Part shown: in pieces, positions 6,744 through 15,602 of the stretch
Position numbering within the stretch: the stretch's first letter is position 1
How the letters are laid out: every line of letters begins with the position of its first letter
Assembly: GCA_019638935.1 (NCBI GenBank)
Contig: JAHBSW010000002.1
Location: forward strand, 1 to 37,967
Source: Cryobacterium sp.
Lineage (GTDB): Bacteria > Actinomycetota > Actinomycetes > Actinomycetales > Microbacteriaceae
Length of the DNA: 37,967 nt
Reading direction: 5' to 3'
The notes under the pieces: model-generated
What the model saw: only the letters and a program-made list of their open reading frames with translations
Database searches by the model: none
What the model was told of the DNA's origin: nothing
Position numbers and translations under genes: made by a program

Positions 6744-9700
6744 ACCGTGAGCGCCCGCTCGAGAATGCTCGCGTGCTCGATCGCGCTGCGCTTGCTCGAG
6801 CCCGTCGCCGGCGACGCGGATGCGGGGCGCGAGACCACCTCGATCGTCCGCTTTCCGACGCGCAGGAGTTCGAGGCAGATGAACGGCCACGCGCCCTGGT
6901 TCTCCGGCTCCTCCTGAACCCAGACGAGCTCGGCGTTGGGGTAGCGGCCGAGCACCTCGATGAGCTCGCGCAGCGGAAGCGGGTAGTACTGCTCCACGCG
7001 GACGAGGGCGATGTTCTTGACGTCGAGCTTCTCGCGCTCGGCGAGCAGATCGTAGTGAATCTTGCCCGAGTGCAGCAGCACGCGCTTCACGGCTGACGGG
7101 TCGGTGATCGTCGCGTCGTCGATGACGGGCTGGAACCTGCCCGAGGTGAAGTCGGCGACGTCGCTCGTGGCGCCGCGCAGGCGCAGCATCGCCTTGGGCG
7201 TGAAGACGACGAGCGGTCGACGCGGGCGGGCGTAGGCCTGACGACGCAGCAGGTGGAAGTACGATGCGGGCGTCGACGGTCGAGCCACGGTCATGTTGTT
7301 CTCCGCGCACAGCTGCAGGAAGCGTTCGATGCGTGCCGAGGAGTGGTCCGGACCCTGGCCCTCGTAACCGTGAGGGAGCAGCAGCACGACTCCCGAGCGC
7401 TGGTTCCACTTCTGCTCGGCGCTCGCGATGAACTCGTCGATGATCGTCTGAGCGCCGTTCGTGAAGTCGCCGAACTGCGCCTCCCAGAGCACGAGCGCAT
7501 CCGCGCGCTCGACCGAGTAGCCGTACTCGAAGCCCATCGCGGCGTACTCGCTCAGCAGCGAGTCGTAGATCCACAGTCGAGCCTGCTTCTCGCTGAGGTT
7601 CGCCAGCGGCAGCCACTCCTGGCCATTGGCGCGGTCGTGCACGACCGCGTGACGCTGAACGAAGGTTCCGCGACGCGTGTCCTGGCCCGCCATGCGCACG
7701 GGAGTGCCCTCGAGCAGCAGCGAGCCGAGCGCGAGCAGCTCGCCGAATGCCCAGTCGATTCCTCCGTTGCGGCTCATCTCGACACGCTTGTCGAGAGCGA
7801 GCTTCACCTTGGCGTGAACGGTGAATCCCGCTGGCGCGTTCTGGTGGGCGTCGCCGATCGCCTGGATGACCGAGGTGTCGACACCGGTGGTCTCGGGCTC
7901 GCCGGCGAGCGTCTCGGGATCGGGAGCCCCGGCATCCGTCGGCACGATGACGGGCATCGAGCCGGTCTGCGCCGCGTGGGTCTCGGCGAAGGCGCGCTCG
8001 AGGCGATCCTGGAAGTCGGCGTGCGCGGCGTCGTACTCCTCCTGCGAGATGTCACCACGACCGACGAGAGCCTCCGCGTAGAGAGTGCGCACGCTGCGCT
8101 TCGCCTCGATCAGGTTGTACATGAGCGGCTGCGTCATCGAGGGGTCGTCGCCCTCGTTGTGACCGCGGCGGCGGAAGCTGATGATGTCGATCACGACATC
8201 CTTGTGGAACTCCTGACGGAACTGGAACGCCAGCTCCGCCACACGCAGCACGGCCTCGGGGTCGTCGCCGTTCACGTGGAAGATCGGCGCCTGAATCGTC
8301 TTGGCGACATCGGTCGAGTAGACCGAGGTGCGACCCTCCTTCGGCGGGGTCGTGAAGCCGACCTGGTTGTTGACCACGATGTGGATCGTTCCGCCCACGC
8401 GGTAGCCGCGCAGCTGCGACATCTGGAGCAGCTCGACCACAACGCCCTGCCCGGCCATGGCCGCATCACCGTGGATGAGGATGGGCAGCACGCGGAACGT
8501 GCCGATGGGCTTGCGATCCTGCTTCGCGCGGACGATGCCCGACAGCACGCCGTCGACGGCCTCGAGGTGGGAGGGGTTCGCCGCGAGGGAGACAGGAATC
8601 TGCTCGCCCTTGAGGCTCGTGAACGTGCCCTCCGTGCCGAGGTGGTACTTGACGTCGCCCGAGCCCTGCACGGTGCGGGGATCCTGCGTGCCCTCGAACT
8701 CCTGGAAGATCTGGCCGTAGGTCTTGCCCGCGATGTTCGTGAGCACGTTGAGGCGGCCGCGGTGCGCCATGCCGATGGCGACCTCTTCGAGGTTCGCCTC
8801 CGCAGCCTCCTGCAGGATGCCGTCGAGCAGGGCGATGGTCGACTCGCTGCCCTCGAGGCTGAAGCGCTTCTGGCCGACGTACTTCGTCTGCAGGAACGTC
8901 TCGAACGCCTCCGCCTCGTTGAGCTTCGAGAGGATGCGCATCTGCTCATCGCGGGTGGGTTTCGTGTAGGGCTGCTCGACGCGATCCTGGATCCACCGGC
9001 GCTCGGCCGGGTCCTGGATGTGCATGTACTCGATGCCCGTGGTGCGGCAGTACGCGTCGCGCAGCATCCCGAGCACATCGCGAAGCTTGGCTGTGCGGCG
9101 GCCGCCGAAGCCGCCGACGACGAACTCGCGGTCGAGATCCCAGAAGCTCAGCCCGTGGCTGGCGATGTCGAGGTCGGGGTGGCTGCGCTGCTGGTACTCG
9201 AGCGGATCGATGTCGGCCATGAGGTGGCCGCGCACGCGGTAGGCGTTGATGAGCTCCTGCACTCGGGCCGTCTTGTCGACGGCATCGGCGGTGTCGACGT
9301 GGATGTCGGGGGCCCAGCGGATCGGCTCGTAGGGGATGCGCAGCGCGGCGAAGATGTCCTCATAGAAGCTGCGCTCGCCGATGAGCAGCTCGTGCACCTT
9401 CTTGAGGTACTCGCCCGAGCCCGCACCCTGGATGACGCGGTGGTCATACGTCGAGGTGAGGGTGATCGTCTTGCCGATCGCCATCTCCGCGAGGGTCGTC
9501 GGCGACATGCCCTGGAACTCCGCCGGGTACTCGAGGGCGCCGGCGCCGATGATGCAGCCCTGGCCCTTCATGAGGCGGGGTACCGAGTGCTCGGTGCCGA
9601 TGCCGCCCGGGTTGGTGAGCGATAGTGTCGTGCCGGCGTAGTCATCCGCGCCGAGCTTGTTGTCTCGCGCCTTCGCAACGAGAGCCTCGTACGCGGCGAG

Positions 9701-10525
9701 AAAGTCAGCGAAACCCATGGTGTCGGCGCGCTTGATGCTCGGCACCACCAGCGAACGCGTTCCGTCGGGCTTGGGCAGGTCGATGGCGATGCCCAGGTTC
9801 ACGTGCGCCGGCTGCACCACGCTCGGCTTGCCGTCGACCTCGTCGTAGTAGACGTTCTGGCTCGGGAACTCCTTGACCGTCTGAACCATCGCCCACGCGA
9901 TGAGGTGCGTGAACGACACCTTGCCGCCGCGCGCGCGCTTGAGGTGGTTGTTGATGACGATCCGGTTGTCGATCATGAGCTTCGCGGGAATGGTGCGAAC
10001 ACTCGTCGCGGTCGGAACCTGCAGACTCGCATCCATGTTCGCGGCGAGAGCCTTCGACATGCCGCGCAGGGGAGAGACGACGTCCTGGGGCTCGTCGTCG
10101 GCGACCTCCGCCTCCGGCGCGGTGCTCGGCGCCTCCGCGGGGATCGGCTGAGGCTGGGCCTGCACCGAGGTCGTCTTGGCGATGGGCTGGGTGCCGGGAA
10201 CGACCGTGATCGGCCCCGTGGGCGGGCCAGCGGTGGGGGCGGCAGCCGTGGGGGCGGGCGAAGGAGCGGCGGCGGGCGCGGTGGGTTCGGCCGCGGCATC
10301 CGGAGCCTTCGCCGCGGCGGGGGCAGCAGGAGGCTCGCTGTCCACGTTGCCGTCGATGTCACCCTCGACCTGCTGGTACTTCTCGAGAATGGGCCACCAC
10401 GACTTGTCGACGGAGCTCTTGTCGGCGAGGTACCGTGTGTACATCTCGTCGACGAGCCACTCGTTGGCCCCAAACTCGTCGGCCCCGGCGCCGCTGGTTG
10501 ACAAATCGGAGTCTTGGCTTGACAC
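6740..10525 (-). CDS. kgd: multifunctional 2-oxoglutarate metabolism enzyme (2-oxoglutarate decarboxylase / E2-E1 fusion)
   Basis: The 1261-residue protein has the actinobacterial Kgd/OdhA architecture. A short SucA-type N-terminus (about 1-45, NEWLVDEMYTRYLAD) is followed by a Pro/Ala linker (about 65-145) and an E2 acyltransferase domain (about 150-385) ending in STYDHRVIQGAGSGEYL. A complete thiamine-diphosphate E1 domain follows (MAHRGRLNVL, IHGDAAMAGQG...VNNQVGF, RRRGHNEGDDPS). There is no lipoyl domain; lipoate must come from the E2 of pyruvate dehydrogenase. It feeds the TCA cycle with succinyl-CoA or succinic semialdehyde. The GTG at 10525 is chosen because similarity starts there; the frame stays open for 650 more codons only as a shadow of guaB1. 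A leader of roughly 80 nt is likely. Confidence 0.96.
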   Translation of the reverse strand: MSSQDSDLSTSGAGADEFGANEWLVDEMYTRYLADKSSVDKSWWPILEKYQQVEGDIDGNVDSEPPAAPAAAKAPDAAAEPTAPAAAPSPAPTAAAPTAGPPTGPITVVPGTQPIAKTTSVQAQPQPIPAEAPSTAPEAEVADDEPQDVVSPLRGMSKALAANMDASLQVPTATSVRTIPAKLMIDNRIVINNHLKRARGGKVSFTHLIAWAMVQTVKEFPSQNVYYDEVDGKPSVVQPAHVNLGIAIDLPKPDGTRSLVVPSIKRADTMGFADFLAAYEALVAKARDNKLGADDYAGTTLSLTNPGGIGTEHSVPRLMKGQGCIIGAGALEYPAEFQGMSPTTLAEMAIGKTITLTSTYDHRVIQGAGSGEYLKKVHELLIGERSFYEDIFAALRIPYEPIRWAPDIHVDTADAVDKTARVQELINAYRVRGHLMADIDPLEYQQRSHPDLDIASHGLSFWDLDREFVVGGFGGRRTAKLRDVLGMLRDAYCRTTGIEYMHIQDPAERRWIQDRVEQPYTKPTRDEQMRILSKLNEAEAFETFLQTKYVGQKRFSLEGSESTIALLDGILQEAAEANLEEVAIGMAHRGRLNVLTNIAGKTYGQIFQEFEGTQDPRTVQGSGDVKYHLGTEGTFTSLKGEQIPVSLAANPSHLEAVDGVLSGIVRAKQDRKPIGTFRVLPILIHGDAAMAGQGVVVELLQMSQLRGYRVGGTIHIVVNNQVGFTTPPKEGRTSVYSTDVAKTIQAPIFHVNGDDPEAVLRVAELAFQFRQEFHKDVVIDIISFRRRGHNEGDDPSMTQPLMYNLIEAKRSVRTLYAEALVGRGDISQEEYDAAHADFQDRLERAFAETHAAQTGSMPVIVPTDAGAPDPETLAGEPETTGVDTSVIQAIGDAHQNAPAGFTVHAKVKLALDKRVEMSRNGGIDWAFGELLALGSLLLEGTPVRMAGQDTRRGTFVQRHAVVHDRANGQEWLPLANLSEKQARLWIYDSLLSEYAAMGFEYGYSVERADALVLWEAQFGDFTNGAQTIIDEFIASAEQKWNQRSGVVLLLPHGYEGQGPDHSSARIERFLQLCAENNMTVARPSTPASYFHLLRRQAYARPRRPLVVFTPKAMLRLRGATSDVADFTSGRFQPVIDDATITDPSAVKRVLLHSGKIHYDLLAEREKLDVKNIALVRVEQYYPLPLRELIEVLGRYPNAELVWVQEEPENQGAWPFICLELLRVGKRTIEVVSRPASASPATGSSKRSAIEHASILERALTV

Positions 10526-10654
10526 AGCCGACCACCCAATCTCGGTAGTTAGTGGAACTGCGGGAGAGGTTGCCCCAATGGCGATGTCACTCGGTCGCCA
10601 ACTCCCAAGCTTAATAGGTATGTGATCGGTCTGCCGACCCTCGGTCCGAGCGTC

Positions 10655-10660
10655 TAACGT
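10655..10660 (+). promoter_or_regulatory. -10 box of a leaderless guaB1 promoter
   Basis: TAACGT ends 7 nt before the guaB1 ATG and there is no Shine-Dalgarno sequence, so a leaderless transcript is likely. On the other strand TAAGCT (10613-10608) could serve kgd. Confidence 0.5.
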
Positions 10661-10666
10661 GAAAGT

Positions 10667-12124
10667 ATGCGCTTTCTTGAGACGCCCCCATCGCACGACC
10701 TCGCGTACTCCGACGTTTTCCTCGTCCCCGGTCGCTCCGAGGTCGTGAGCCGACTGGACGTCTCGATCGCGCCGAACGACGGAACGGGCGCAAGCATCCC
10801 CATCGTCTCGTCGAATATGAACTCGGTGACGGGGTCGCTCATGGCGGCGACGATCGCCCGCCGCGGCGGCCTCGGCGTTCTGCCCCAGGACCTGCCGCTT
10901 CAGGAGTTGGATGCCGCGATCCGCTGGATCAAGGAGCAGCCGGTCGACTGGCACTCGCCCATCACCCTCGCGGCCGAGCGGCCGGTGCGTGACGCTCTCT
11001 CTCGTGTGCCCGTGGCGGCGGGTCACGGTGTCGTCATCGTGGACGCCGAGGGCGCGTTCGCGGGGTCGATCGACGCCTCCGAGCTCGCGGTCGCCCACCC
11101 CGATGCCCGACTCGGCGACCTGTTGTGCGGTGCGGCGCACCCCAGCCCCGGTCACCCCGGCATCGACGCCGACGACGTGACCGATGCTCGCACCGCCTTC
11201 GACCTCATGGTGGCGGCCGACAGCGAGTTCGTCCCCGTGCTGCGTCACGGCGCCGTCGTCGGCACCCTGAGCCGAACGAGTGCGCTGCGCTCGACGATCT
11301 ACGCACCCCATGTCGACGGCGACCGTCGTCTCGCGGTCGCCGCCGCGGTCGGCATCAACGGCGATCTCGAGGCAAAGGCTCGTGCGCTCGTGGCCGCGGG
11401 TGTCGACGTGCTCGTGCTCGACACCGCGCATGGCCACCAGGAGCGCATGATCCGCGCGATCGACACCGTCGCGAAGCTCGGCCTGGGGGTGCCCGTCGTC
11501 GCGGGCAACGTCGTCACCCCCGAGGCGGTGCGCGACTTCGCGGACGCGGGCGCGAACATCATCAAGGTCGGCGTCGGACCGGGCGCCATGTGCACGACGC
11601 GCATGATGACGGCGGTCGGCCGTCCGCAGTTCTCTGCCGTGCTCGACACCGCGGCCGCTGCCGCCGAAGCGGGCGTCGCGGTGTGGGCCGACGGCGGCGT
11701 TCGCTATCCGCGCGATGTCGCGCTCGCGCTTGCGGCGGGCGCGGCATCCGTCATGGTGGGATCGTGGTTCGCCGGCACGGTCGAGTCTCCCGGTGACATG
11801 GTTCAGGATGCCGATGGCCGCCTCTACAAGGAGAGTTGGGGGATGGCGTCGACCAAGGCGGTGCGCGAGCGATTCGAGCGCCTGGACCCCTATGAGCTCG
11901 CGCGGCGCACGCTCTTCGCCGAGGGCATCTCGTCGTCGAAGATCTACCTCGACCCGCTGCGTCCGAGCGTCGAGGATCTTCTCGACATGATCACGTCGGG
12001 CCTGCGCTCCTCCCTGAGCTACGCCGGCGCGCACGATCTCGCCGAGTTCGCGGAGAAGTCGGTGGTCGGGGTGCAGTCGGCCGCGGGCTACGAGGAGGGC
12101 AAGGCGCTTCCGGTCTCGTGGTAG
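10667..12124 (+). CDS. guaB1: GuaB1 family IMP dehydrogenase-related protein (probable GMP reductase)
   Basis: The 485-residue protein is an IMPDH/GMPR-fold TIM barrel interrupted by a CBS-like pair (about residues 95-215). The catalytic loop is VGVGPGAMCTTR with Cys309, and the phosphate-binding and flap segments (WADGGVRYPRD, YKESWGMAS) are present. GuaB1 of mycobacteria was shown to be a GMP reductase with CBS domains, returning GMP to IMP in purine salvage; this protein matches that subgroup (start MRFLETPPSHDLAYSDVFLVPG) better than true GuaB. The function as GMP reductase is by family, not by a residue test here. It diverges from kgd and is followed by a REP-like palindrome. Confidence 0.9.
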   Translation: MRFLETPPSHDLAYSDVFLVPGRSEVVSRLDVSIAPNDGTGASIPIVSSNMNSVTGSLMAATIARRGGLGVLPQDLPLQELDAAIRWIKEQPVDWHSPITLAAERPVRDALSRVPVAAGHGVVIVDAEGAFAGSIDASELAVAHPDARLGDLLCGAAHPSPGHPGIDADDVTDARTAFDLMVAADSEFVPVLRHGAVVGTLSRTSALRSTIYAPHVDGDRRLAVAAAVGINGDLEAKARALVAAGVDVLVLDTAHGHQERMIRAIDTVAKLGLGVPVVAGNVVTPEAVRDFADAGANIIKVGVGPGAMCTTRMMTAVGRPQFSAVLDTAAAAAEAGVAVWADGGVRYPRDVALALAAGAASVMVGSWFAGTVESPGDMVQDADGRLYKESWGMASTKAVRERFERLDPYELARRTLFAEGISSSKIYLDPLRPSVEDLLDMITSGLRSSLSYAGAHDLAEFAEKSVVGVQSAAGYEEGKALPVSW

Positions 12125-12127
12125 TGC

Positions 12128-12170
12128 TTGGTGGTTGAGGAGCGCCGCGCAGCGGCGCCTCTCGAAACCA
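12128..12170. repeat. REP-like palindrome, copy 1
   Basis: The element reads GGTGGTTGAGGAGCG, then a variable GC-rich hairpin, then CTCTCGAAACCA. It folds into a stem-loop with TGGTT and AACCA ends. Four further copies occur at 19927, 19978, 25834 and 25884. It lies directly after the guaB1 stop and may terminate or stabilise that mRNA. Confidence 0.85.
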
Positions 12171-12204
12171 GCGTCGAGGGAGCGCGTTGCCAGCCGCTCA
12201 CAGC

Positions 12205-12210
12205 TATACT
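12205..12210 (+). promoter_or_regulatory. possible -10 box (TATACT) for the CNNM operon
   Basis: TATACT is a near-consensus -10. Transcription would begin around 12216, leaving a leader of about 30-40 nt that holds a 14-codon ORF. No good -35 is seen. Confidence 0.4.
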
Positions 12211-12220
12211 TGCTCGAATA

Positions 12221-12265
12221 ATGGACGACCACCATAGTCCCTGGGCCGGTGCTCCCCGTGCATGA
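12221..12265 (+). other. possible 14-codon leader ORF overlapping the CNNM gene start
   Basis: ATG at 12221 opens [14 protein letters not shown] and stops at TGA 12263-12265, just past the two candidate GTG starts (12249 and 12258) of the downstream gene, which is in another frame. The gene has no clear ribosome site of its own, so reinitiation after this ORF is conceivable. Nothing shows that it is translated. Confidence 0.25.
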
Positions 12266-13619
12266 CCTCGTCTTGCTGGGCATCGGCCTCATCCTCACGG
12301 TCGGCACCGGCCTTTTCGTCGCGTCGGAGTTCGCCCTCGTCAACCTCGATCGCTCCGAGCTCGAATCGCGACGCGCGAAGGGCGAGAAGAACCTCTCGCT
12401 CACGATCGGCGCGCTCAAGCGCACGTCGACGCACCTCTCCAGCGCGCAGCTCGGCATCACGCTGACCACCCTGCTCGCGGGCTACACCCTCGAGCCGTCG
12501 TTCAGCAGCATGCTGCGCCCCTGGCTCACCGCACTGGGGCTCGGCGAGACCGCCGTGACGATCTCCGGCTCCGTGCTCGCGGTCATCATCGCGACCCTGT
12601 TGTCGATGATCATCGGCGAGCTCGTGCCCAAGAACTTCGCCCTCGCACTGCCGCGGGCGACGGCGAAGCTGGTGATCCCCTTTCAGGTCGCGTTCACCTG
12701 GGTGTTCCGCCCGGCCGTCGTGCTGCTCAACGAGACCGCCAACGGCATCCTGCGCGCGGTCGGCATCGAGCCGAAAGAGGAGCTCTCCTCGGCCCGCACG
12801 GCCGAGGAGCTGCGCTCCCTCGTGCACCGCTCTGCGCGCGAGGGGAGTCTCGACGCCGACACCGCGACACTGCTGTCGCGCACCCTCAGCTTCTCGCGCC
12901 GCTCGGCCGATGACGTCATGACGCCACGCCCGCGGGTCTCCAGCATCGAGAAGGCCGAGTCGGCACAGGCCGTCATCGAGCTCGCTCGCGCGACCGGCTA
13001 CTCGCGCTTTCCCGTCATCGACGACGGCATCGACGACGTGATCGGGCTCGTGCACGTCAAGCACGCCGTCGCCGTTCCCCGCGACCGTCGCGCCGACGTG
13101 CCCGTGAGCGCGCTCAAGTCCGACGCGCTGCGGGTTCCCGAGACCATGAAGCTCGACATCCTGCTCGGCGAGCTGCGCGGTCGCGGCTACCAGATGGCGG
13201 TCGTCGTCGACGAGTACGGCGGAACCGCCGGTGTCGTCACCCTCGAAGACCTCGTCGAAGAGCTCGTCGGCGAGGTCGCCGACGAGCACGATCGCACGCT
13301 CGCGGGCGTCATCCGCACCCGCACGGGCGTGACCTTCCCGGGCATGCTGCGACCCGATGAGCTGCTCGAGCGATCGGGGGTGCACGTGCCTGAGCACGGT
13401 CCCTACGAGACCGTGGCCGGCTTCATCATGAGCGAGCTCGGCAGGGTTCCCGTCGTCGGGGACACCGTCGTGATCGGCACCGCCGGGGTCGAGAGCGCGG
13501 GGCCGACCACCGCCGGCACCTTCCAGGTGGTGCGGATGGACGGTCGCCGCATCGATCGCATCCGGTTCACCCCCGCTCCCGACGACGCGGAGACCGCCGA
13601 AGCAGGTGACGCCTCGTGA
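12249..13619 (+). CDS. CNNM/CBS transporter-like protein (CorC/HlyC 'hemolysin family'), first paralogue
   Basis: The 456-residue protein has an N-terminal CNNM (DUF21) membrane domain with four hydrophobic segments (about 1-190), a CBS pair (about 205-330, including [11 protein letters not shown] and [24 protein letters not shown]), and a C-terminal CorC_HlyC domain (about 345-430, [12 protein letters not shown]). Members export or regulate Mg2+ or Co2+; the old hemolysin name is misleading. The start is a GTG at 12249; a second GTG at 12258 fits the family N-terminus equally well. The stop overlaps the next, paralogous gene by 4 nt (GTGA), so the two are coupled and may form a heterodimer. 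Confidence 0.92.
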   Translation: MLPVHDLVLLGIGLILTVGTGLFVASEFALVNLDRSELESRRAKGEKNLSLTIGALKRTSTHLSSAQLGITLTTLLAGYTLEPSFSSMLRPWLTALGLGETAVTISGSVLAVIIATLLSMIIGELVPKNFALALPRATAKLVIPFQVAFTWVFRPAVVLLNETANGILRAVGIEPKEELSSARTAEELRSLVHRSAREGSLDADTATLLSRTLSFSRRSADDVMTPRPRVSSIEKAESAQAVIELARATGYSRFPVIDDGIDDVIGLVHVKHAVAVPRDRRADVPVSALKSDALRVPETMKLDILLGELRGRGYQMAVVVDEYGGTAGVVTLEDLVEELVGEVADEHDRTLAGVIRTRTGVTFPGMLRPDELLERSGVHVPEHGPYETVAGFIMSELGRVPVVGDTVVIGTAGVESAGPTTAGTFQVVRMDGRRIDRIRFTPAPDDAETAEAGDAS

Positions 13620-14659
13620 CCGACTGGTGGGGAATCGCGTGGCTCGGCATTCTGCTCGTGCTCAACGCCTTCTTCGTGGGTGCCGAGTTCGCGGTCATCT
13701 CCGCGCGCCGCTCGCAGATCGAGCCTTTGGCCGAGGCGGGCAACCGTCGCGCGAAGACGACGCTGTTCGCGATGGAGCACGCGACCCTCATGCTCGCCAC
13801 GAGCCAGCTCGGCATCACGGTGTGCTCGCTGCTGATCCTCAACGTCTCCGAGCCGGCGATCCACCACCTGCTCGAGATTCCCCTGCTGCTCACCGGCTGG
13901 CCCGTCGAGGTCATCGCGACCATCGCGTTCGTGATCGCGCTCGTGCTCGTCTCCTACCTGCACGTCGTGTTCGGCGAGATGGTGCCCAAGAACATCGCGT
14001 TCTCGATACCCGACCGGGCCGCGCTGGTGCTCGCGCCGCCGCTCGTGCTCGTGGCGAAGGCGTTCGGACCCGTCATCATCGCGCTCAACGCCACAGCCAA
14101 CGGGGTGCTGCGACTCTTCGGCGTGACCCCCAAGTCGGAGGCGACGAGCGCCTTCACCATCGACGAGGTCGCGAACATCGTCGCGCAGTCGCAGAAGGCC
14201 GGCGTGCTCAGGGACGACTCGGGCGCCCTCACCGCGGCGTTCGAATTCAGCGAGAAGAAGGCTCAGGATGTCGCGATCCCGCTCGACAAGATCGTGAGCC
14301 TCGACGAGGGAGTCACCCCCGAGCAGGTCGCGCGGGCGGTCGCGCAGCACGGATTCTCGCGCTACGTGATCATCGATGACGAGGGCGCGCCCACCGGCTA
14401 CCTGCACCTGAAGGACGTCATCGACCTCGACGATTCCGACGAGGTGAGCGCACCCGTGCCGGTCAAACGCATCCGTCGGCTGGTGTCGATCTTCGAGAAC
14501 ACCGAGCTCGAAGACGCTCTCACCGCCATGCGCCGATCGGGAGTGCACCTCGCCACGGTGTTCGAGGAGAACGGCAGCCCCCGCGGCGTGCTCTTTCTCG
14601 AGGACATCATCGAAGAGCTCGTCGGCGAGGTGCAGGATGCGACCCGGCGGCTGCCCTAG
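13616..14659 (+). CDS. CNNM/CBS transporter-like protein, second paralogue
   Basis: The 347-residue protein repeats the layout of its neighbour: a CNNM membrane domain (about 1-190) and a CBS pair (about 205-340, ending in RGVLFLEDIIEELVGEV). It lacks the C-terminal CorC_HlyC domain of the first paralogue. Shared stretches include the LNAFFVGAEFAVISARRSQ start and HVVFGEMVPKNIAFSIP. It starts with GTG at 13616 inside the stop of the first gene. Tandem long-plus-short CNNM pairs are frequent in actinobacteria. Cation specificity is unknown. It ends 10 nt from the stop of the convergent vapC. Confidence 0.92.
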   Translation: MTDWWGIAWLGILLVLNAFFVGAEFAVISARRSQIEPLAEAGNRRAKTTLFAMEHATLMLATSQLGITVCSLLILNVSEPAIHHLLEIPLLLTGWPVEVIATIAFVIALVLVSYLHVVFGEMVPKNIAFSIPDRAALVLAPPLVLVAKAFGPVIIALNATANGVLRLFGVTPKSEATSAFTIDEVANIVAQSQKAGVLRDDSGALTAAFEFSEKKAQDVAIPLDKIVSLDEGVTPEQVARAVAQHGFSRYVIIDDEGAPTGYLHLKDVIDLDDSDEVSAPVPVKRIRRLVSIFENTELEDALTAMRRSGVHLATVFEENGSPRGVLFLEDIIEELVGEVQDATRRLP

Positions 14660-14669
14660 GTGGCGGAGG

Positions 14670-15056
14670 TCACGAGGGCGAGTTGACGAGCAGGCCCAGC
14701 TGGATGGCGGCATCCCGCTGGCGCTGGTCGTAGGTGACGAACGCCTGGAGATCGCCCTGCAGCAGGAGCGCGCTTGCCAAGTGAATTGCGTCGAGAGTGC
14801 GAAGGCCTGGTGGCAGCAATCGCCCTGCGGAGGTCAGGATGCTGCCGGTCACCGGGACGAGGTGGAGGCGCTCGAAGAGTGCGGTGACTCGCGGCAGTCG
14901 ATCGACGGCACTTCGCCGCACCGCGCGAGTCAATTCGGCCCTGGCGAGGTCGCTTGCCACGATCGTCGCCGTCTTCGTGAGATATGCGGCGATCGCCGGG
15001 GACTCCGCTTCGTCAAGGATGAGCTTGGCGAGCGCCGACGAGTCGAAGAAGTGCAC
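14670..15056 (-). CDS. vapC: VapC-type PIN-domain toxin
   Basis: This 128-residue protein is a PIN-domain ribonuclease. The acidic metal-binding residues are visible: Asp5 (FFDSSALAKL), Glu41 (LARAEL), Asp89 (TLDAIHLASALL) and Asp110 or Asp115 (VTYDQRQRDAA). VapC toxins cleave tRNA or rRNA at specific sites and are held inactive by the partner antitoxin. The GTG at 15056 overlaps the antitoxin stop codon by one base (TAGTG), giving the usual coupled order of antitoxin then toxin. An upstream in-frame start at 15143 would place extra residues inside the antitoxin gene and is rejected. All catalytic acids are intact, so the toxin is likely functional. Confidence 0.92.
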   Translation of the reverse strand: MHFFDSSALAKLILDEAESPAIAAYLTKTATIVASDLARAELTRAVRRSAVDRLPRVTALFERLHLVPVTGSILTSAGRLLPPGLRTLDAIHLASALLLQGDLQAFVTYDQRQRDAAIQLGLLVNSPS

Positions 15057-15337
15057 TAGAGGCGCTCCTCGCGCAACTCGTCGAGGATCTCGCTCAGCGA
15101 CTGCTGTGATGCGTGCTTCTGCGGCGGATGCTCCTCCAGCCACGTGCTCACGCCGCCGATGCCCGGCACTACTGCGCCTTCCGCGATGAGGCGGTCGAGG
15201 AGTGAGGTGGGCGTGGCGGGGGACAGCATTGCAACCGGCACACCGCGCTCGGTGACCTCAAAGGACTCGCCCGACTTCACGCGGTCAATGTAGCGGCTCG
15301 CGTGCTGCCGAAGCTCCCGAATCCCCACCCTTTCCAT
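15056..15337 (-). CDS. vapB: Phd/YefM-type antitoxin of the VapBC module
   Basis: The 93-residue protein starts with a Phd/YefM DNA-binding and dimerisation domain (VGIRELRQHASRYIDRV, then FEVTERGVPVAMLSP) and ends with a disordered, acidic toxin-binding tail (SEILDELREERL). It should neutralise the PIN toxin encoded next and repress the operon. A perfect 7-3-7 inverted repeat, GTGCTACATGGTAGCAC, abuts its ATG and is the probable operator. The gene looks leaderless: TACCAT (15350-15345) lies 8 nt ahead of the start and inside the operator. Confidence 0.92.
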   Translation of the reverse strand: MERVGIRELRQHASRYIDRVKSGESFEVTERGVPVAMLSPATPTSLLDRLIAEGAVVPGIGGVSTWLEEHPPQKHASQQSLSEILDELREERL

Positions 15338-15354
15338 GTGCTACATGGTAGCAC
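15338..15354. promoter_or_regulatory. vapBC operator with embedded -10 box
   Basis: GTGCTAC (15338-15344) and GTAGCAC (15348-15354) form a perfect inverted repeat around ATG. The minus-strand -10 TACCAT spans 15350-15345, so antitoxin or complex binding would directly cover the promoter. The site touches the vapB start codon. Confidence 0.75.
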
Positions 15355-15602
15355 CTTGCTGTGGAGGAGCAGATGACCACAGACGTGTTGGGCTTGAACT
15401 GATGCCGGCACCCGGGACGGGAACCGGGGCACTTTCGTGCAACGCCCAGAAATGGCCGCCGAACTGAGTGTTGTGCGCGTCGCCCGGAGGGCGACGCGGG
15501 CACTGTCGCGCGACGAACCTGGCGCTTAACGTTGACGCCCGTCGCCCAGAGGGCGGCGGGGGCACGCGCGCGAAGGCCCGAAAGGGCCTTCGCTGACACG
15601 CG
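15355..15602. other. GC-rich non-coding stretch between vapB and tRNA-Arg
   Basis: No gene is supported here. The stretch holds three hairpins: GTCGCCC-GGA-GGGCGAC (15479-15495), a degenerate second copy beginning CGTCGCCCAGAGGGCG (15540-15565, offset 62 bp), and the tRNA-proximal hairpin listed separately. Open frames through it have no recognisable content. Confidence 0.6.
15571..15592 (-). terminator. hairpin downstream of tRNA-Arg
   Basis: CGAAGGCCC (15571-15579), loop GAAA, GGGCCTTCG (15584-15592): a perfect 9-bp stem beginning 11 nt after the 3' end of the tRNA. It probably ends the tRNA transcript, although no T-run follows. Confidence 0.55.

Noticed and set aside
7253-9625. A 790-codon open frame on the plus strand opposite kgd
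   Set aside because: Antisense to the E1 domain of kgd; no recognisable motif and biased composition typical of a shadow frame.
10526-12469. N-terminal extension of kgd by about 650 codons
   Set aside because: The extension is antisense to guaB1 and does not resemble any domain; Kgd homologues begin at the GTG at 10525.
15285-15599. A 104-codon minus-strand frame and a 166-codon frame (15341-15841) around the tRNA
   Set aside because: They run through the tRNA or the hairpin-rich non-coding stretch and the vapB operator; no similarity to any family is apparent.
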